Below, one piece after another: positions 1 to 16,472 of a DNA stretch of 64,000 bases. The stretch's first letter is position 1. The number at the start of each line of letters is the position of its first letter. Both the position numbers and the translations under genes were made by a program. The stretch is from assembly GCA_017165825.1 (NCBI GenBank), contig CM029387.1, positions 16,696,240-16,760,239 on the forward strand, written 5' to 3'. Under the pieces are notes generated by a model. It was not told where the DNA came from and made no database searches. It saw only the letters and a list, made by a program, of their open reading frames with translations. The DNA comes from Hepsetus odoe (taxonomy: Eukaryota > Chordata > Actinopteri > Characiformes > Hepsetidae).

Positions 1-490
1 GCTGGTACCTGTCACAGATCACTCCTGTCACTCTTCTCCACCCATTCCAACCTGCCTGCACCCTGTTCTTCACTTCCCTTCTGCATTCTCCATTATTCTG
101 AACTGCAGATCCAAAGTAATTAAATTCCTCCACCTTTGTCATCTCTACTCCCTGCAACCTAACCACTTCGCTTTCCTCCCTTTCGTTCACACTCATGTAT
201 TTGTTCATCAACATGCCCATTACCACTGGAGACAAGAATGGGCTCAGCACTGATCCTTAATGTAATCCCATCTATTCTATAAATGCATCCGCCACTCCTT
301 CTTCATACCTCACCACTGTTACACTGCCCTCATACATATCCTGTACTCCTCTGGCATGGTTCTCTACCACTCCTGACTTCCTCATACAAAACCACAACTC
401 CTCTCTAGGCACTCTAATCATATATCTCATAAGCTTTCTACAAGCCTGCCATTACATTCGTATCTTGAAAATGATTCCCTCCACTGACCT
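1..490 (-). mobile_element. RTE-type LINE reverse transcriptase remnant
   Basis: Read on the minus strand this stretch resembles the reverse-transcriptase region of fish RTE/BovB-type non-LTR retrotransposons. A Pro-Arg-Glu-Glu-Leu-Trp stretch is followed by a Tyr-Glu-Gly-Ser segment and then a Ser-Val-Leu-Ser-Pro-Phe motif, in the family's usual order. In-frame stops and shifts break it, so it is a dead fragment that also runs off the left edge of the window. The assignment rests on remembered family sequence and was not searched. Confidence 0.6.
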
Positions 491-560
491 ATTTTACATA
501 TAATTTTACTTCATTATTCCTCACCTTGTCCCATATAAATATATTCTGGCTTTATTTTCA

Positions 561-735
561 TTTACGTTACATTTATGGCATTTAGCAGACGCTCTTATCC
601 AGAGCCACACATCTCCTAATTACAGGGACAGTCTCCCTGGAGCAATTTGGGGTTAAGGGTCCTGCTCAGGGACCCAGTGGTGGTAGTGGCAGAGGTGGGA
701 TTGGAACCTGGGACCTCTTGAGCCATAGGTCCATT
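561..735 (-). mobile_element. SINE family B (tRNA head, UnaL2-type tail)
   Basis: Minus-strand copy of a family seen six times in the window. Its 3' end, at the low coordinates, carries the conserved tail with the GGATA-loop hairpin and the 'ctgctaaatg' segment shared with eel UnaL2 LINEs. Toward the high coordinates lie the body and a B-box-like stretch. The tRNA-like head is truncated. Confidence 0.65.
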
Positions 736-1159
736 TATTTCTTTTAAGTTATATATAAAACACTTAATAAAACACATATATTAACCTATCCTTTTACGAC
801 CGATCATTGGGGGCTCTGCTCCCATTTGCTCACACAACACATTTTAATACCTTATATTAAATATTTTATACTAATATATATTAAATTGTATGTAGATAAT
901 ACTCAGCATCTACCTTGTTCAATGATTTATTTATTTAACATTACGTGGACACAGCACAAAATATTCACCATCTATAAATTAGATGGTGATTATTTACATA
1001 CAGTTTAGTGATATAATTACATGTTCCAAAAGGAGAAGGATTAGATAAATACTTAATAACCCCTTAACTACTGCTCCTACTTCGTTTCTCCAAAGCTTGT
1101 ATTTAATCAGGGTATAGTTGTGACAATAAAGTCTTTTCTCCTTTTCCTGACATCTGGAG

Positions 1160-1370
1160 TGGGCGCGTGAGATTTGGGACGCAGCCGGAGCAGGATGTTG
1201 CGCCACAAAGCAGCAGGTTAACGCTATCGGACACTGCGCATGCGCACACTGACTCTAGAGGGGATTTCGCTTCAGTAGCAGAAGTGCATCAGAAAAACAA
1301 GACGGTTTCAAAAGAAAAACGCCGTGAATTTCTGCTGCGAGCGGGTTTTCCTGCCGCTGGCGGTCAAAAG
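1160..1370 (+). promoter_or_regulatory. dnajb6: Probable dnajb6 promoter and non-coding exon 1
   Basis: A local CpG-rich island stands out from the AT-rich surroundings. It contains a perfect NRF1-type palindrome (1235-1246, TGCGCATGCGCA) and ends in a good splice donor (AAAG|gtatgt, exon end 1370). The next plausible acceptor on this strand is 8354|8355, just before the dnajb6 start codon, so this is the best candidate for the untranslated first exon and promoter. The transcription start is not visible, and the splicing across 7 kb is inferred. Confidence 0.5.
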
Positions 1371-3429
1371 GTATGTGATAGGGATATAATGAGCTGCTGG
1401 TAGTTCGTGTTAAAAGCCTTTAGGCGAATTGTTCTGCTGTTAAAGAGTACAGCTAGCAGGCTAATGCGGAATAGGAGCAGTGGAGCAGAGGCTGAGGCAT
1501 TTTCGCATCGTTTTCTTGTAAAAGTGAACAAGAGTGATATTTCAGTTCAACAGTGAAGCAGACCTGCCTTAAAAGCTCTCAATTTATTCTTAATTGTGAG
1601 TAGCGAACCACCTAATTATAACCTCATTATTTTTGCATTTCCTACTATTGATGTTGAAATAAAGGATTAAAGTCATTTTTTTTAAACGTGGACGATGCTT
1701 TAAAGGAATAAACTCTTATTTTGTAAAATTGACCTCTTTTGGGACATCCTTATGGTTAAGCTGTTTAGGCTCATTTAATTTAGCCTGGAGCGCAGGTTTG
1801 GTCCGGAAAGAGAAAACAGTTTATAGGAGGGTTGGCTAATCCTCAGATGATCTGACTTCTCTGAGTATAATCTAGAGAAAAATATTTTAAATATGTCATC
1901 TTTTCCTGCTATCTGCTATTCTGTCTGACTGTATTGACCTTCCTAGTTTCATTTTTCTGCTTTGCATCTTACTCTCCTTTCCTCTGGTGTGGAGATGATG
2001 GATAAATGGGTTCCCAAGCAGCAACAGATCTGGGACAAAATCAGCAATAAAGATTAGATTTAAAGTGCAAAACATTGTTGTTGCATCGCTGTTATTTCTA
2101 TAATTTGTCTAACAACGCTACAAAGTTAAAATAATGATTTCCCAACTTGAGAAGCTGCACCCTCCATATGAATCTTGAATGATATTTTTTGACACCCACT
2201 TTAATCTCCTGGATTGAATTTTACTCTCTGGTGTTGACCAGAGGTGGATGGCTTTCCAATGTTTTATGAATTTTCTGCCCAAGAATTCTTCCTCCAGCTT
2301 TAAGAGGTTTTGCATCGTTTGGTTTTCTCACAGGGAGCTCTGGCCCAGGTTCTGTAAAGCTGTTCCGTGACATCAATTGTAAAAAGCGCTATATAAATAA
2401 AATGGGCATGACCGTTGTGGCAAAGAACAGTGGCAAAGATGTGATATCTGTGAAATCATAGTAGTGCTCTGTATCATTCTGGAAAATGTGGCCTTTGCAG
2501 TAAACGTGTTGAGTATTTCATCTTTAAACTTGAGGAACTTTAAAATGTCAGCAATGAGTTGGCAAACGATTTTTTTCATGTTGCAAAATGCGGTGCTACT
2601 TCTCATGCAAGCATTACCTTTAAGATGGGATGATTGTGAGAAATGCTTTATTGGGCCTTGGTCAAAGAATGAACGAATCCTAGTTGAAAACTGGTTCTAT
2701 ACTCTTACCTTGACCCGGCGTTGCAAGTCAGGTTTTCTCACATTCAAAAGCATGTAATGGAAACAAACATCTATCACATAACTGTGCACATGAGGGGAAA
2801 ACAAAACCCATTTCCCATGAAAATAGTCTTGGTTGTGATGTATATGAAGTAAAACAAATACATTGAATTCCATCGTAAGCAAGATGGGAATTTAATTCCA
2901 AGAGTTGAATTAAAATAGTTTGAGGTGTTATGCTTTGTATGACTAAAAGTACCCAAATATCTCTTTCCAGTCAATGAATTCAGCTTCTTTAATGTGTTTC
3001 CATTGTCCATAGAAAAGAACACAGGCAATAGATTGGGATTCTCTGGAGCTTCTGTTAATCTACCTGACATTCGTAAGCTATGGTAATGAATGGTACCAGT
3101 TTTCATGGCACTTTTTGCACCACTTGGCTATCTAGCATCTGTAAACAATATTTTTAACAGACTTAGAATATAAGTTTAGAATATTAGGTGCATGTAGTGC
3201 AAGGGTTCTCAAAAAATATTTTTATTAGTAACTCAGCATCTGAATGAGTACATGCTTTGAAAAACCTTTCATTAGTTAATACAAGCTAAAAAATAAGTGT
3301 GAAATTTGAACTCTAAGAAGTAAGTAATCCTAAGTGATATGATGGATGGAAAGGCTAGAAGTTAATAAAAATGTTATTTAATGCAAATGAACTTCAGTAG
3401 GACTAAGACAGAATACAAAATTTTGAATT

Positions 3430-3805
3430 AAAGGGAGGACAGGGGAATGGTTAGGATGGAGGGAGTAGAAATGGCAAAGGAGGAATTGAAACACTTGGAG
3501 TCAGAAGTTCAGAGTAATGGCGAGGGCAGAAGAGAGGTGAAGAGTGGAAGGATTGATCTGTGATGGACGAGTACCAGCAAGAGTAAATGGGATGGATAAC
3601 GGGACTGTAGTGAGACCAGCTGTGCTATAAAGGTTGGAGATGGTGGAGCTGAAGGTGGCAGAGTAAAAGAAGAGGTTTATGGATGTGGTGAGAGAGGACA
3701 TGCAGGTGGTTAGTTTGAAGGAGGGAGATGCAGAGGACCAATAGCAATGAAGATGGAGGATCTGTTGTGGCAACCCCTAACAGGAGCAGCTGAATGGAGG
3801 AGGAG
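3430..3805 (+). mobile_element. RTE-type LINE 3' end fragment
   Basis: Plus-strand match to the 3' part of the fish RTE-type LINE. The AGGTTTATGGATGTGGTGAG motif is followed by GACATGCAGGTGGTT and then the terminal GGCAACCCCTAACAGGAGCAGCTGAA segment, broken by point changes. This is the same family as the remnants at 1-490 and 36590-36860, which are in the opposite orientation. It is degenerate and 5'-truncated, as expected for a dead LINE copy. Confidence 0.7.
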
Positions 3806-4499
3806 AAGGAGAGAAGATCCTATCCCGTTGCATTTCCTTACAGTTTAACATAAATGGCTTCAGAAATGTTTTGAATTTCTGTATATCATTTACATTGTTC
3901 ACCTAAATCCTTGTAGCAGCTATGATAAAAGTGATTAAAATCTAAATAAATTTAAGAACTTGAACAGTTTCAGAGAAAATGACCCACAATAATTGTTGGG
4001 TGGCGGCAGAAAGCCAGAGACAAGTACATGAAGACAAGTATGAGGCTGTTGTAAGGTTTTACAAATAGCTCCACTTATTAGAATTTATTTTAAAAGATAA
4101 GTTTAGGAAAAAAATATAGAGAGAATGTTAGAAGAATTGAACTAATTTTGTGAAATATGGCCCCTGGTTTACTTCATACAGTTTCATTCAACAATGGTAA
4201 TTTTTTTTTTTGTTTTTTTTTCCAGAACTGAAATTAGCAAATTTGTAACTCTTCGTTGCTCTCCTGCTGAGATGCAGCGGGTCATTAAACTGACACTTGC
4301 AGTCAAAATGTCATTCTTACTCGTGGTATTTTTTAGCTGAACTTGGGTCACGACATCATGTTTGCTTTAAAAAAAAAAAAACCTCTGCAAATCTAATTTT
4401 ACATTTACAAGTTTCATCCCATTAAGGTATTATCATGATGCCCAGCATACTTCACAGTTGTGCTCTTTGGATCAGGACATGTCCAGAGCTGATGGCACA

Positions 4500-4790
4500 A
4501 TAAGGGTCTTTATAGAATAGAATAGAATAATCCTTTATTATCCCACGAATGAGAGAGTCGGGTGTTACAAGGCTCTTTAACAAGAAAGAACAAGAAAGAA
4601 TATAAAAAATATATAAAAAAAGGAAAGAATACACCTATAAGCAGTGTTTTTTTCATTTGTCTTCCATAAATGAATAATTTCATATTGTAGGACGCTGCGA
4701 TTGACTTGCGACCCGTCCAGTGGGTTTCTCTGCCTTTCGTTCTTTGTGCACTGCAATATTCTCCGGCAGCTTCCATGTTCCATGTCAGGA
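4500..4790. repeat. Possible interspersed repeat block
   Basis: A 'gaatagaatagaataatcc' run leads into 'tttattatcccacgaatgag' and then a short unique-looking tail. It resembles the widespread fish repeats ending in 'tttattgatcccac'. The boundaries and family are uncertain. Confidence 0.3.
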
Positions 4791-5699
4791 CAAGTTGTTA
4801 AGTTAATGAATGTATCAGTGTTGTAGCAGACATTATGAAGGACTGTTAAAGATGGCCCCTATATGATTGGTCTGGCATGTCATTGAATTGGAATGATTTT
4901 ATTGTTGGCTAAAGGGGTTAACATGCAGCACGTCCCACAGTTCCTTAGCAGAAATCTCTTTGCTTAGCAGAAATCATGCCATTAAGGTCAAAGTGTCGGT
5001 CAGCTATTTGGGAACATGTTTTTCAAGTGACCTATTTTAGACAAAGGAACAGGAAAATGAGCTTGTTTTTTCATTTTTGTAGCTGTAGACAGACATTTGC
5101 CTAAAATAATGTTTTTCGACAGTCTACATTAATGCTCTTGGCTCTGTTCCCAGCCTACTTGTATCAGGTACTTGGTGACCCCATTTAATACTTCATGTGA
5201 TTTAGTATCTTGATTGATTTTGAAGTTGATGCACATTCATTTACACTTGCTTGTCAAATGTGCCTTTGGCCAGTCAGACTGAAATCTGATTTCTGTGTGG
5301 AGAGTATTATGCAATGATCAATTGCTTGTGGTTCTTTTTTTTTTTTTTATCTCTGTTCTAAAGAAAGTACAATTTGGCTCACACAAGTGTCTGTTGAGAA
5401 TATTTATTCTCCTTTATCACTGCCATCATGAACCTGCCATCATGTGTTAAAACTAGGTGTCCTGTTAATGTAGCAAAAAAGTAACAAGGAGGTAAAGTTC
5501 AACTGACTTTGCATTTTGCCCTGCATTGTTTCAAAATCATTCGCTTAGTCTCTAAATAAGTGAACACAGTGCAGTGTTTTTCAATCTTTAATCTCTGTAT
5601 AACAAAAACCTGGGTGATGGTTATGATAGCTTGCACAAGGGTAATGCAGGGTAACTTACTGGTCTGGGACTTGAACCCACTACTTCCCTATCATTCAGC

Positions 5700-5930
5700 A
5701 GCAGTGGCTTAGTGGTTAGGGACTAGGCCCCGTGTAAGGTCATGGGTTCGAATCCCAGAACAGGACGTTGCCCTGAGGTAACCTTCAGCAAGGTACCATC
5801 CCATCACTGCTTCCTGGACACCTGCTGCATGTGTGTGTATGGGTGAAATTTAGATGAAGCATTTCATTGTGTCTCACTCTGTGCTGTGATGTGTTTCACA
5901 ATGACAATAAGTCACTTTCACTTCACTTCA
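5700..5930 (+). mobile_element. SINE family A copy
   Basis: Near full-length. A tRNA-like head has an A-box-like segment (GGCTTAGTGGTTAGG) and a B box (GGTTCGAATCC), followed by the 'gccctgaggtaacctt' body and the 'tcactttcacttcactt' 3' tail. A short antisense piece of the same family seems to lie just upstream (5646-5690). Confidence 0.75.
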
Positions 5931-6740
5931 TTGGGGCTGTTCCCTAATCACTGATGGTTCCAGTTATTGGTGTACCTACCATGACAACAGCTCTACTCAC
6001 TACAGAACATGGTATGTTCTTGGTAACTAACGAATTGACGCAAATTGATATTTATAAGCATAAGGCTTTGAAAGGGACCAAAAGGGGAGTTTGGTGGTAT
6101 CTGGTTCTGTCACCTGCTTGCTGAGCTGAAATGAAGATTTTTAAGAAGTGTAAGTTTGATTTGAGCTAACTGGTTTTCTGCTGAAACATGTAGACGATGA
6201 AAATGATTGTCTTTGAGAGCAGAGCTCTTGCCGAAGACGAAGTTTTAAGAGTTGCGGAGTTTGAAACAGTCGCATCAATTTTAAATCAGTGGCTACTTGA
6301 TTAAAGTGCAGCACAGAACCGCAAAAGTCTTGATTTCAGCTATCTGATGTTAAAATGTAACTGATTTAGATGAGAAGCACTTCTGAGTTTTCCTGGGGTA
6401 TTTCCTGGCCCCCTCTTTCTGTCAGTGCTGTCAATTGTCAAGCTTCCATCTCTTTAATCAGTGAGCAGACTTAATTGGGTGGACCATTTGATTTTTAAGA
6501 TATGAAATTCAAAAACAATGTTTAGCAGTTCAGTTTGTAAGCACCTGTCCTACTCATGACAGATCAATACAAACTTTCGAAATGACACATTGGATAAAAA
6601 CTACAATTATTGGCTGTTAGAGGAAGTATTCTTTATTGATAAGCATTTTGCATACCCAAACATGTGGCTATCAGAAAACAACATGGAAGTGTAAAAGAAG
6701 GGAGAAGGTGGGTCGCTCTATTTCACAGGGCTAAAGATAT

Positions 6741-7020
6741 CATACATAGAAACCTTAAGGGCACATACACTGAATCATGTTTCAGGTTTTAGTTTCATGT
6801 CCCTGGTCATGCCACTGGTGGTGACATTATTAAGATAAAACCCTTCAGTTTGTTTAGCAGAAAGCATACCATAAAGGCCTAAGTAATGGGTGAACTATTT
6901 GAGAACATGTTTTTCAAGTGCTTTATGTTGTATACACAAAGCCAGATGGGGAAAAAAAGTATTTTAAGAGAAATGAAAGCACAAGTAGTTAGGCATGTGC
7001 CCTTAAGGTTTCTATGTATG
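6741..7020. repeat. 280-bp element bounded by 26-bp perfect inverted repeats
   Basis: Positions 6741-6766 are the exact reverse complement of 6995-7020. The inside includes 'gagaacatgtttttcaagtg', which recurs near 5015-5035 ('gggaacatgtttttcaagtg') with similar flanks, so it looks like a dispersed family. A non-autonomous DNA transposon is the simplest reading, but no clear target duplication was seen. Confidence 0.45.
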
Positions 7021-8392
7021 CAAAGTCACGCAAACCATGTGTGTGTTATTCGCTAAATACATACTCAACCATTTTTCAGCATCTTCTCCTACACCTGTAG
7101 TTTATATCACAAAGAAAAAAAAGCAACACATTTATGTTTGGAAAAGGATGGAAAACTAGTTCCAATTAAATCTTCAGTTGATGAATTCTTTCTGTAAATG
7201 TTTATGCAGTGTGTGTAACACTGTCACATTATCTGAAATCTTTCTGTCCAAAGTATTTATGGATTGAGATGCAAATCTTTAAAATCATATTTTTCAGAGA
7301 TTCGATCGCTTTTCCAGAAGGAATCATTGTTGGTGATTGATTTCTAGTTTAGTGATGTGAGTGTGTTTTTTACAGGCTCATGCCTCCATAGTTATTAGAT
7401 TTTCCTGGAAGTGGAGTCTGCACTTTTTGTTCTGAAGAAAATTGGACGAAAGAGTTTTGGTAAAATATATTTGGCTCATTCTACAGCAAAAAAAAAAAAA
7501 AAAAAAAAATAGAATACCTGTAGTTGATTGATTGGGGTTTAGTTGTTTTTTTGGGGAAGATTGTGATATTCAGTGGTTTGGTGAATTTATTATTATTTTT
7601 TTTTTTTATTCATGTGATGAGCTGATTTAGTCAGCAATTTAAATGAAACCCAAACATGATTTGGAGGTCTGATAAGTGTCAAGTGATGCTCACATTTTAC
7701 ATTGTGAATAAAGCAGTCATTCTGTCATTCCTGCCTTTTAGCCATTTCTAATAAATATCACAGGGTCACAGCAAGCTGCACTGTCCTATCAGACCTAATG
7801 TTTACCAAAGAACTGTCCTGTTTCTTATTCTCCATAAGGTTTCTGACAGATTCTGGGACCTGGGAAAATGAAATTATTCAGGCACAGGCATTTTTTTTCC
7901 ACAGTAAAGCAGTTATTCTGAGAACATCTGTGATAAATTGATAGTATTGTTTCTAAAGGTTTTTTTTTTCTCCCTTCTTGTGCATAATTTGAAGGGCTGA
8001 TCTGGTCAAGTGAAATTTTTACCCATCACTAAATTTGTTACACATGTAAACATGACTGCTATGATTTTATCTGTAGAGCGAAATCTTCTGGTTTAAAGAC
8101 TGAGAAACAGCTCAGATGGTCTTAAGGGTGAGGCAGGATTGCTGAAATGTGATTGTTTTTCATAGTAAATGCAGAAAGAGGCCAGAGACAAAATTCAAAT
8201 TGAGTGCTTTTCTGCACATTAACACACCACATGACAAATAACTTTATAAACACTAGTTTTAAGTTCACTGTTTTTTTGTTTGTTTTTATAAACCATAGGC
8301 TTCTCCCATGCTGTTGTTTGACTCCTGTCTTTTTTAATGACTGAACTTTTTTAGGTTGCCACTGCTTGACCTGAGAGTTTGCGTGTGAAGCC

Positions 8393-14330
<5,938 letters not shown>

Positions 14331-14427
14331 AATGTTCCTACAGTGTCTCAGCACATCTGCAGCAGTCAGGAGTGTAAGTGTGGAATAACCTGAATGATAG
14401 CTGATTCTTTTTTTCTTTCTTTTTGCA

Positions 14428-14455
14428 TATATATATGTGTGTGTGTGTGTGTGTG
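14428..14455. repeat. (TA)n(TG)n microsatellite
   Basis: A short run of TA followed by TG dinucleotides, just after the predicted long-isoform stop codon of dnajb6. Confidence 0.8.
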
Positions 14456-14740
14456 CACGCTTAGTGAAGTAAAAGTTCAGTTGTTTTGCACCACATCTAA
14501 AATTGTAACTAATGTTTTGACCATGACCTTTTTTCTTCAGAAGCAATTACTAGAAGATGTAAAGACAATTTTTAACTGACCAAAAGCCTTGGATGTGGAA
14601 TTGCTTTCTTTGTTGTGAGCATTTGTTAAGTTGACTGTTATTTCCAGACGCAAAGTGCTTTTGCGACTGCTGTTGTTTACTGAATTACATGGATCTGGGG
14701 TGCAGAACAAGATGTTCGTTTATCAAAATCTTGAGCTGAC

Positions 14741-14746
14741 AATAAA
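14741..14746 (+). terminator. dnajb6: dnajb6 long-isoform poly(A) signal (candidate)
   Basis: AATAAA about 410 bp after the predicted long-isoform stop at 14330. A further AATAAA lies near 14773. Confidence 0.4.
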
Positions 14747-15007
14747 CTTGGATGTTGAACTGGGTTCCATTTAATAAAATGGTCATATGAGCTGAAAGAG
14801 GTGAATTACACAGCCTAACCCAACTTCAGTTGTTTAATATATCTAAATACTCTTCGTCAACAGAATCCAAACAAAGTCAACAGAAATTAGAGCATCTGAC
14901 TAAAAGATCTGTGATTGGCCTAATTTGCCAGTTACCTATTTGTACAATAATTCATGTCCCCAAACAGCTCTTTTCAACCTCAAACAACACGATAAGGAGA
15001 TTTTTTT

Positions 15008-15013
15008 TTTATT
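15008..15013 (-). terminator. trpa1: Candidate trpa1 poly(A) signal
   Basis: The first canonical AATAAA found on the minus strand after the trpa1 stop. Using it would give a 3' UTR of about 1.45 kb that includes the whole HSE-like array. Weaker, non-canonical signals nearer the stop cannot be excluded. Confidence 0.3.
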
Positions 15014-15339
15014 GTGTCTGCTGCAAACATATTGGCTAATCATAAACATTTCTATTGAATGTCCTATAATGCAGGTGCTGACACAGCCTTGGATTTATGA
15101 GCCTGAATATTCACATACATTTAACTTTTAAGACATTACTGCTAATGACCATCAATAAGGAGATGGGGTAAGCAACAAAAGAGCACAGACAAATTGCTGT
15201 CCAGTCACATCATTTTTGCTGTTGAATTTAAAGTTTGTAATACTCTGACCCAACGTTCACTTTATATTGTTAAAGAATAAGAACTAACAAGACAATTAGA
15301 CCCCGGGAATGGGGGAAACATTGTAGAGCAGTCTGGAAG

Positions 15340-16380
15340 GGCAGAACGTTCTAATAGCATAAAAGGGGTGAGAACATTCTTGAACAGCTTGTATGGGTGG
15401 ATAGCATTATGGAACAGTGTACATGGGGTTAGAGGTTGTATATTCTAGAACAGTGTGAATAGGTGCAGATGATGCATTCAAGAACAGTGTGGATAACTTA
15501 AGTTTGCATTCTAGAACACTGAATAGCAGTAGATGGGGCACCCTAGAATGGTGTAAATACATGGAGCATTCTAGAACAATTTGAATAGCTGCAGATGGAG
15601 CATCCTAGAACGTAGATTGTGAATGGCAGGAGAACACACTGTAATAAATGTGAATAATATAGATCAGTGTGATAAGCGGGGTTGGAACATTCCAGAACTG
15701 TGTGAAAGGCTGGGGATTATTCCAGAAAATGGAGGTGGAGATTATGGAACAGTTTGAATGCAACAGGACATTCTAAAGCATGGATGAAGAAAGCAGTATA
15801 GTAGGAGAAATTCAGCAATTTAGCATGAACCGAGAGAACGTTGTAGAAAAATGTTCATTCTGAGAACTTTGTGATACAACAGTATGAAGGAAAGGAGAAA
15901 GCGCTTTGAACAAATTGAGCATTCTAGAACAGTGTGAATGTCTGGGATAAATGGGGAGAAAATTCTGTATAAATTGCAAATAGGAAGGTTTACAGAAGAG
16001 TGAAAGGCTGGAGAATATTCAGAGAAGCAAAAGTGGGAATTCAGGAGGAAATTCTAGAAATATTTGAATGCAGTAGGATATATAAAGAAGAGGGAAAAAT
16101 TCCAGTATTTGAACAGATTGACTGACGGGAGAACATTCTAGAACAGGGTAGATGGGGGGATTGATCTACAACAGTGTGAATGATGGGGAAGCATTTCAGA
16201 ACTTTGTGAATGGTTTGTAGTTATTCTATGTTCTATTATTCTAGGGTTAAACATTGAGAATGCAGGGAAAAATTCTAGGATGCTGGAAGGTTGTGAATGA
16301 TGGAAGGACTTTCTAAACAGGGGAAATTAGGAGAACATTGTAGAACATTGTGAATGGTGGGAGAAAATTCTAGAGACAAC
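15340..16380. repeat. Degenerate tandem array with heat-shock-element-like core
   Basis: About 1 kb built from diverged copies of a unit of roughly 30 bp, close to 'GAACATTCTAGAACAGTG' plus 'TGAATGG'. Three perfect GAAnnTTCnnGAA matches occur at 15372-15384, 15685-15697 and 16131-16143. TTCtaGAA palindromes occur at 15443, 15509, 15569, 15922 and 16052, TTCnnGAA at 15477 and 15720, and GAAnnTTC at 15344, 15958, 16013 and 16363. Spacing is irregular. It lies between the convergent ends of dnajb6 and trpa1. The first canonical trpa1 poly(A) signal on the minus strand (15008-15013) is beyond it, so it may be transcribed as trpa1 3' UTR. Function is unknown. Confidence 0.75.
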
Positions 16381-16472
16381 ACACAGTCTCAGATAGGGCA
16401 CACCAACCCTGTGTAGGTCTGTTGTGAGCAGTGGGTGAGTCTCTTCTGGGCTTCATTCCCAACAGATCATTT

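Larger units (their letters stand above)
1371..8354 (+). other. dnajb6 intron 1, non-coding
   Basis: No coding exon was recognised in these 7 kb. The stretch holds an RTE LINE 3' end (3430-3805), a repeat-like block (4500-4790), a SINE (5700-5930), a 26-bp perfect inverted repeat (6741-7020) with a diverged relative near 4970-5045, and homopolymer runs (for example poly-A at 7488-7509). The rest is AT-rich sequence without recognisable structure. Confidence 0.5.

Noticed and set aside
1167..1403. 78-aa plus-strand frame in the CpG island
   Set aside because: It crosses the strong donor at 1370, and the real dnajb6 start lies in the exon at 8393 with the family N-terminus.
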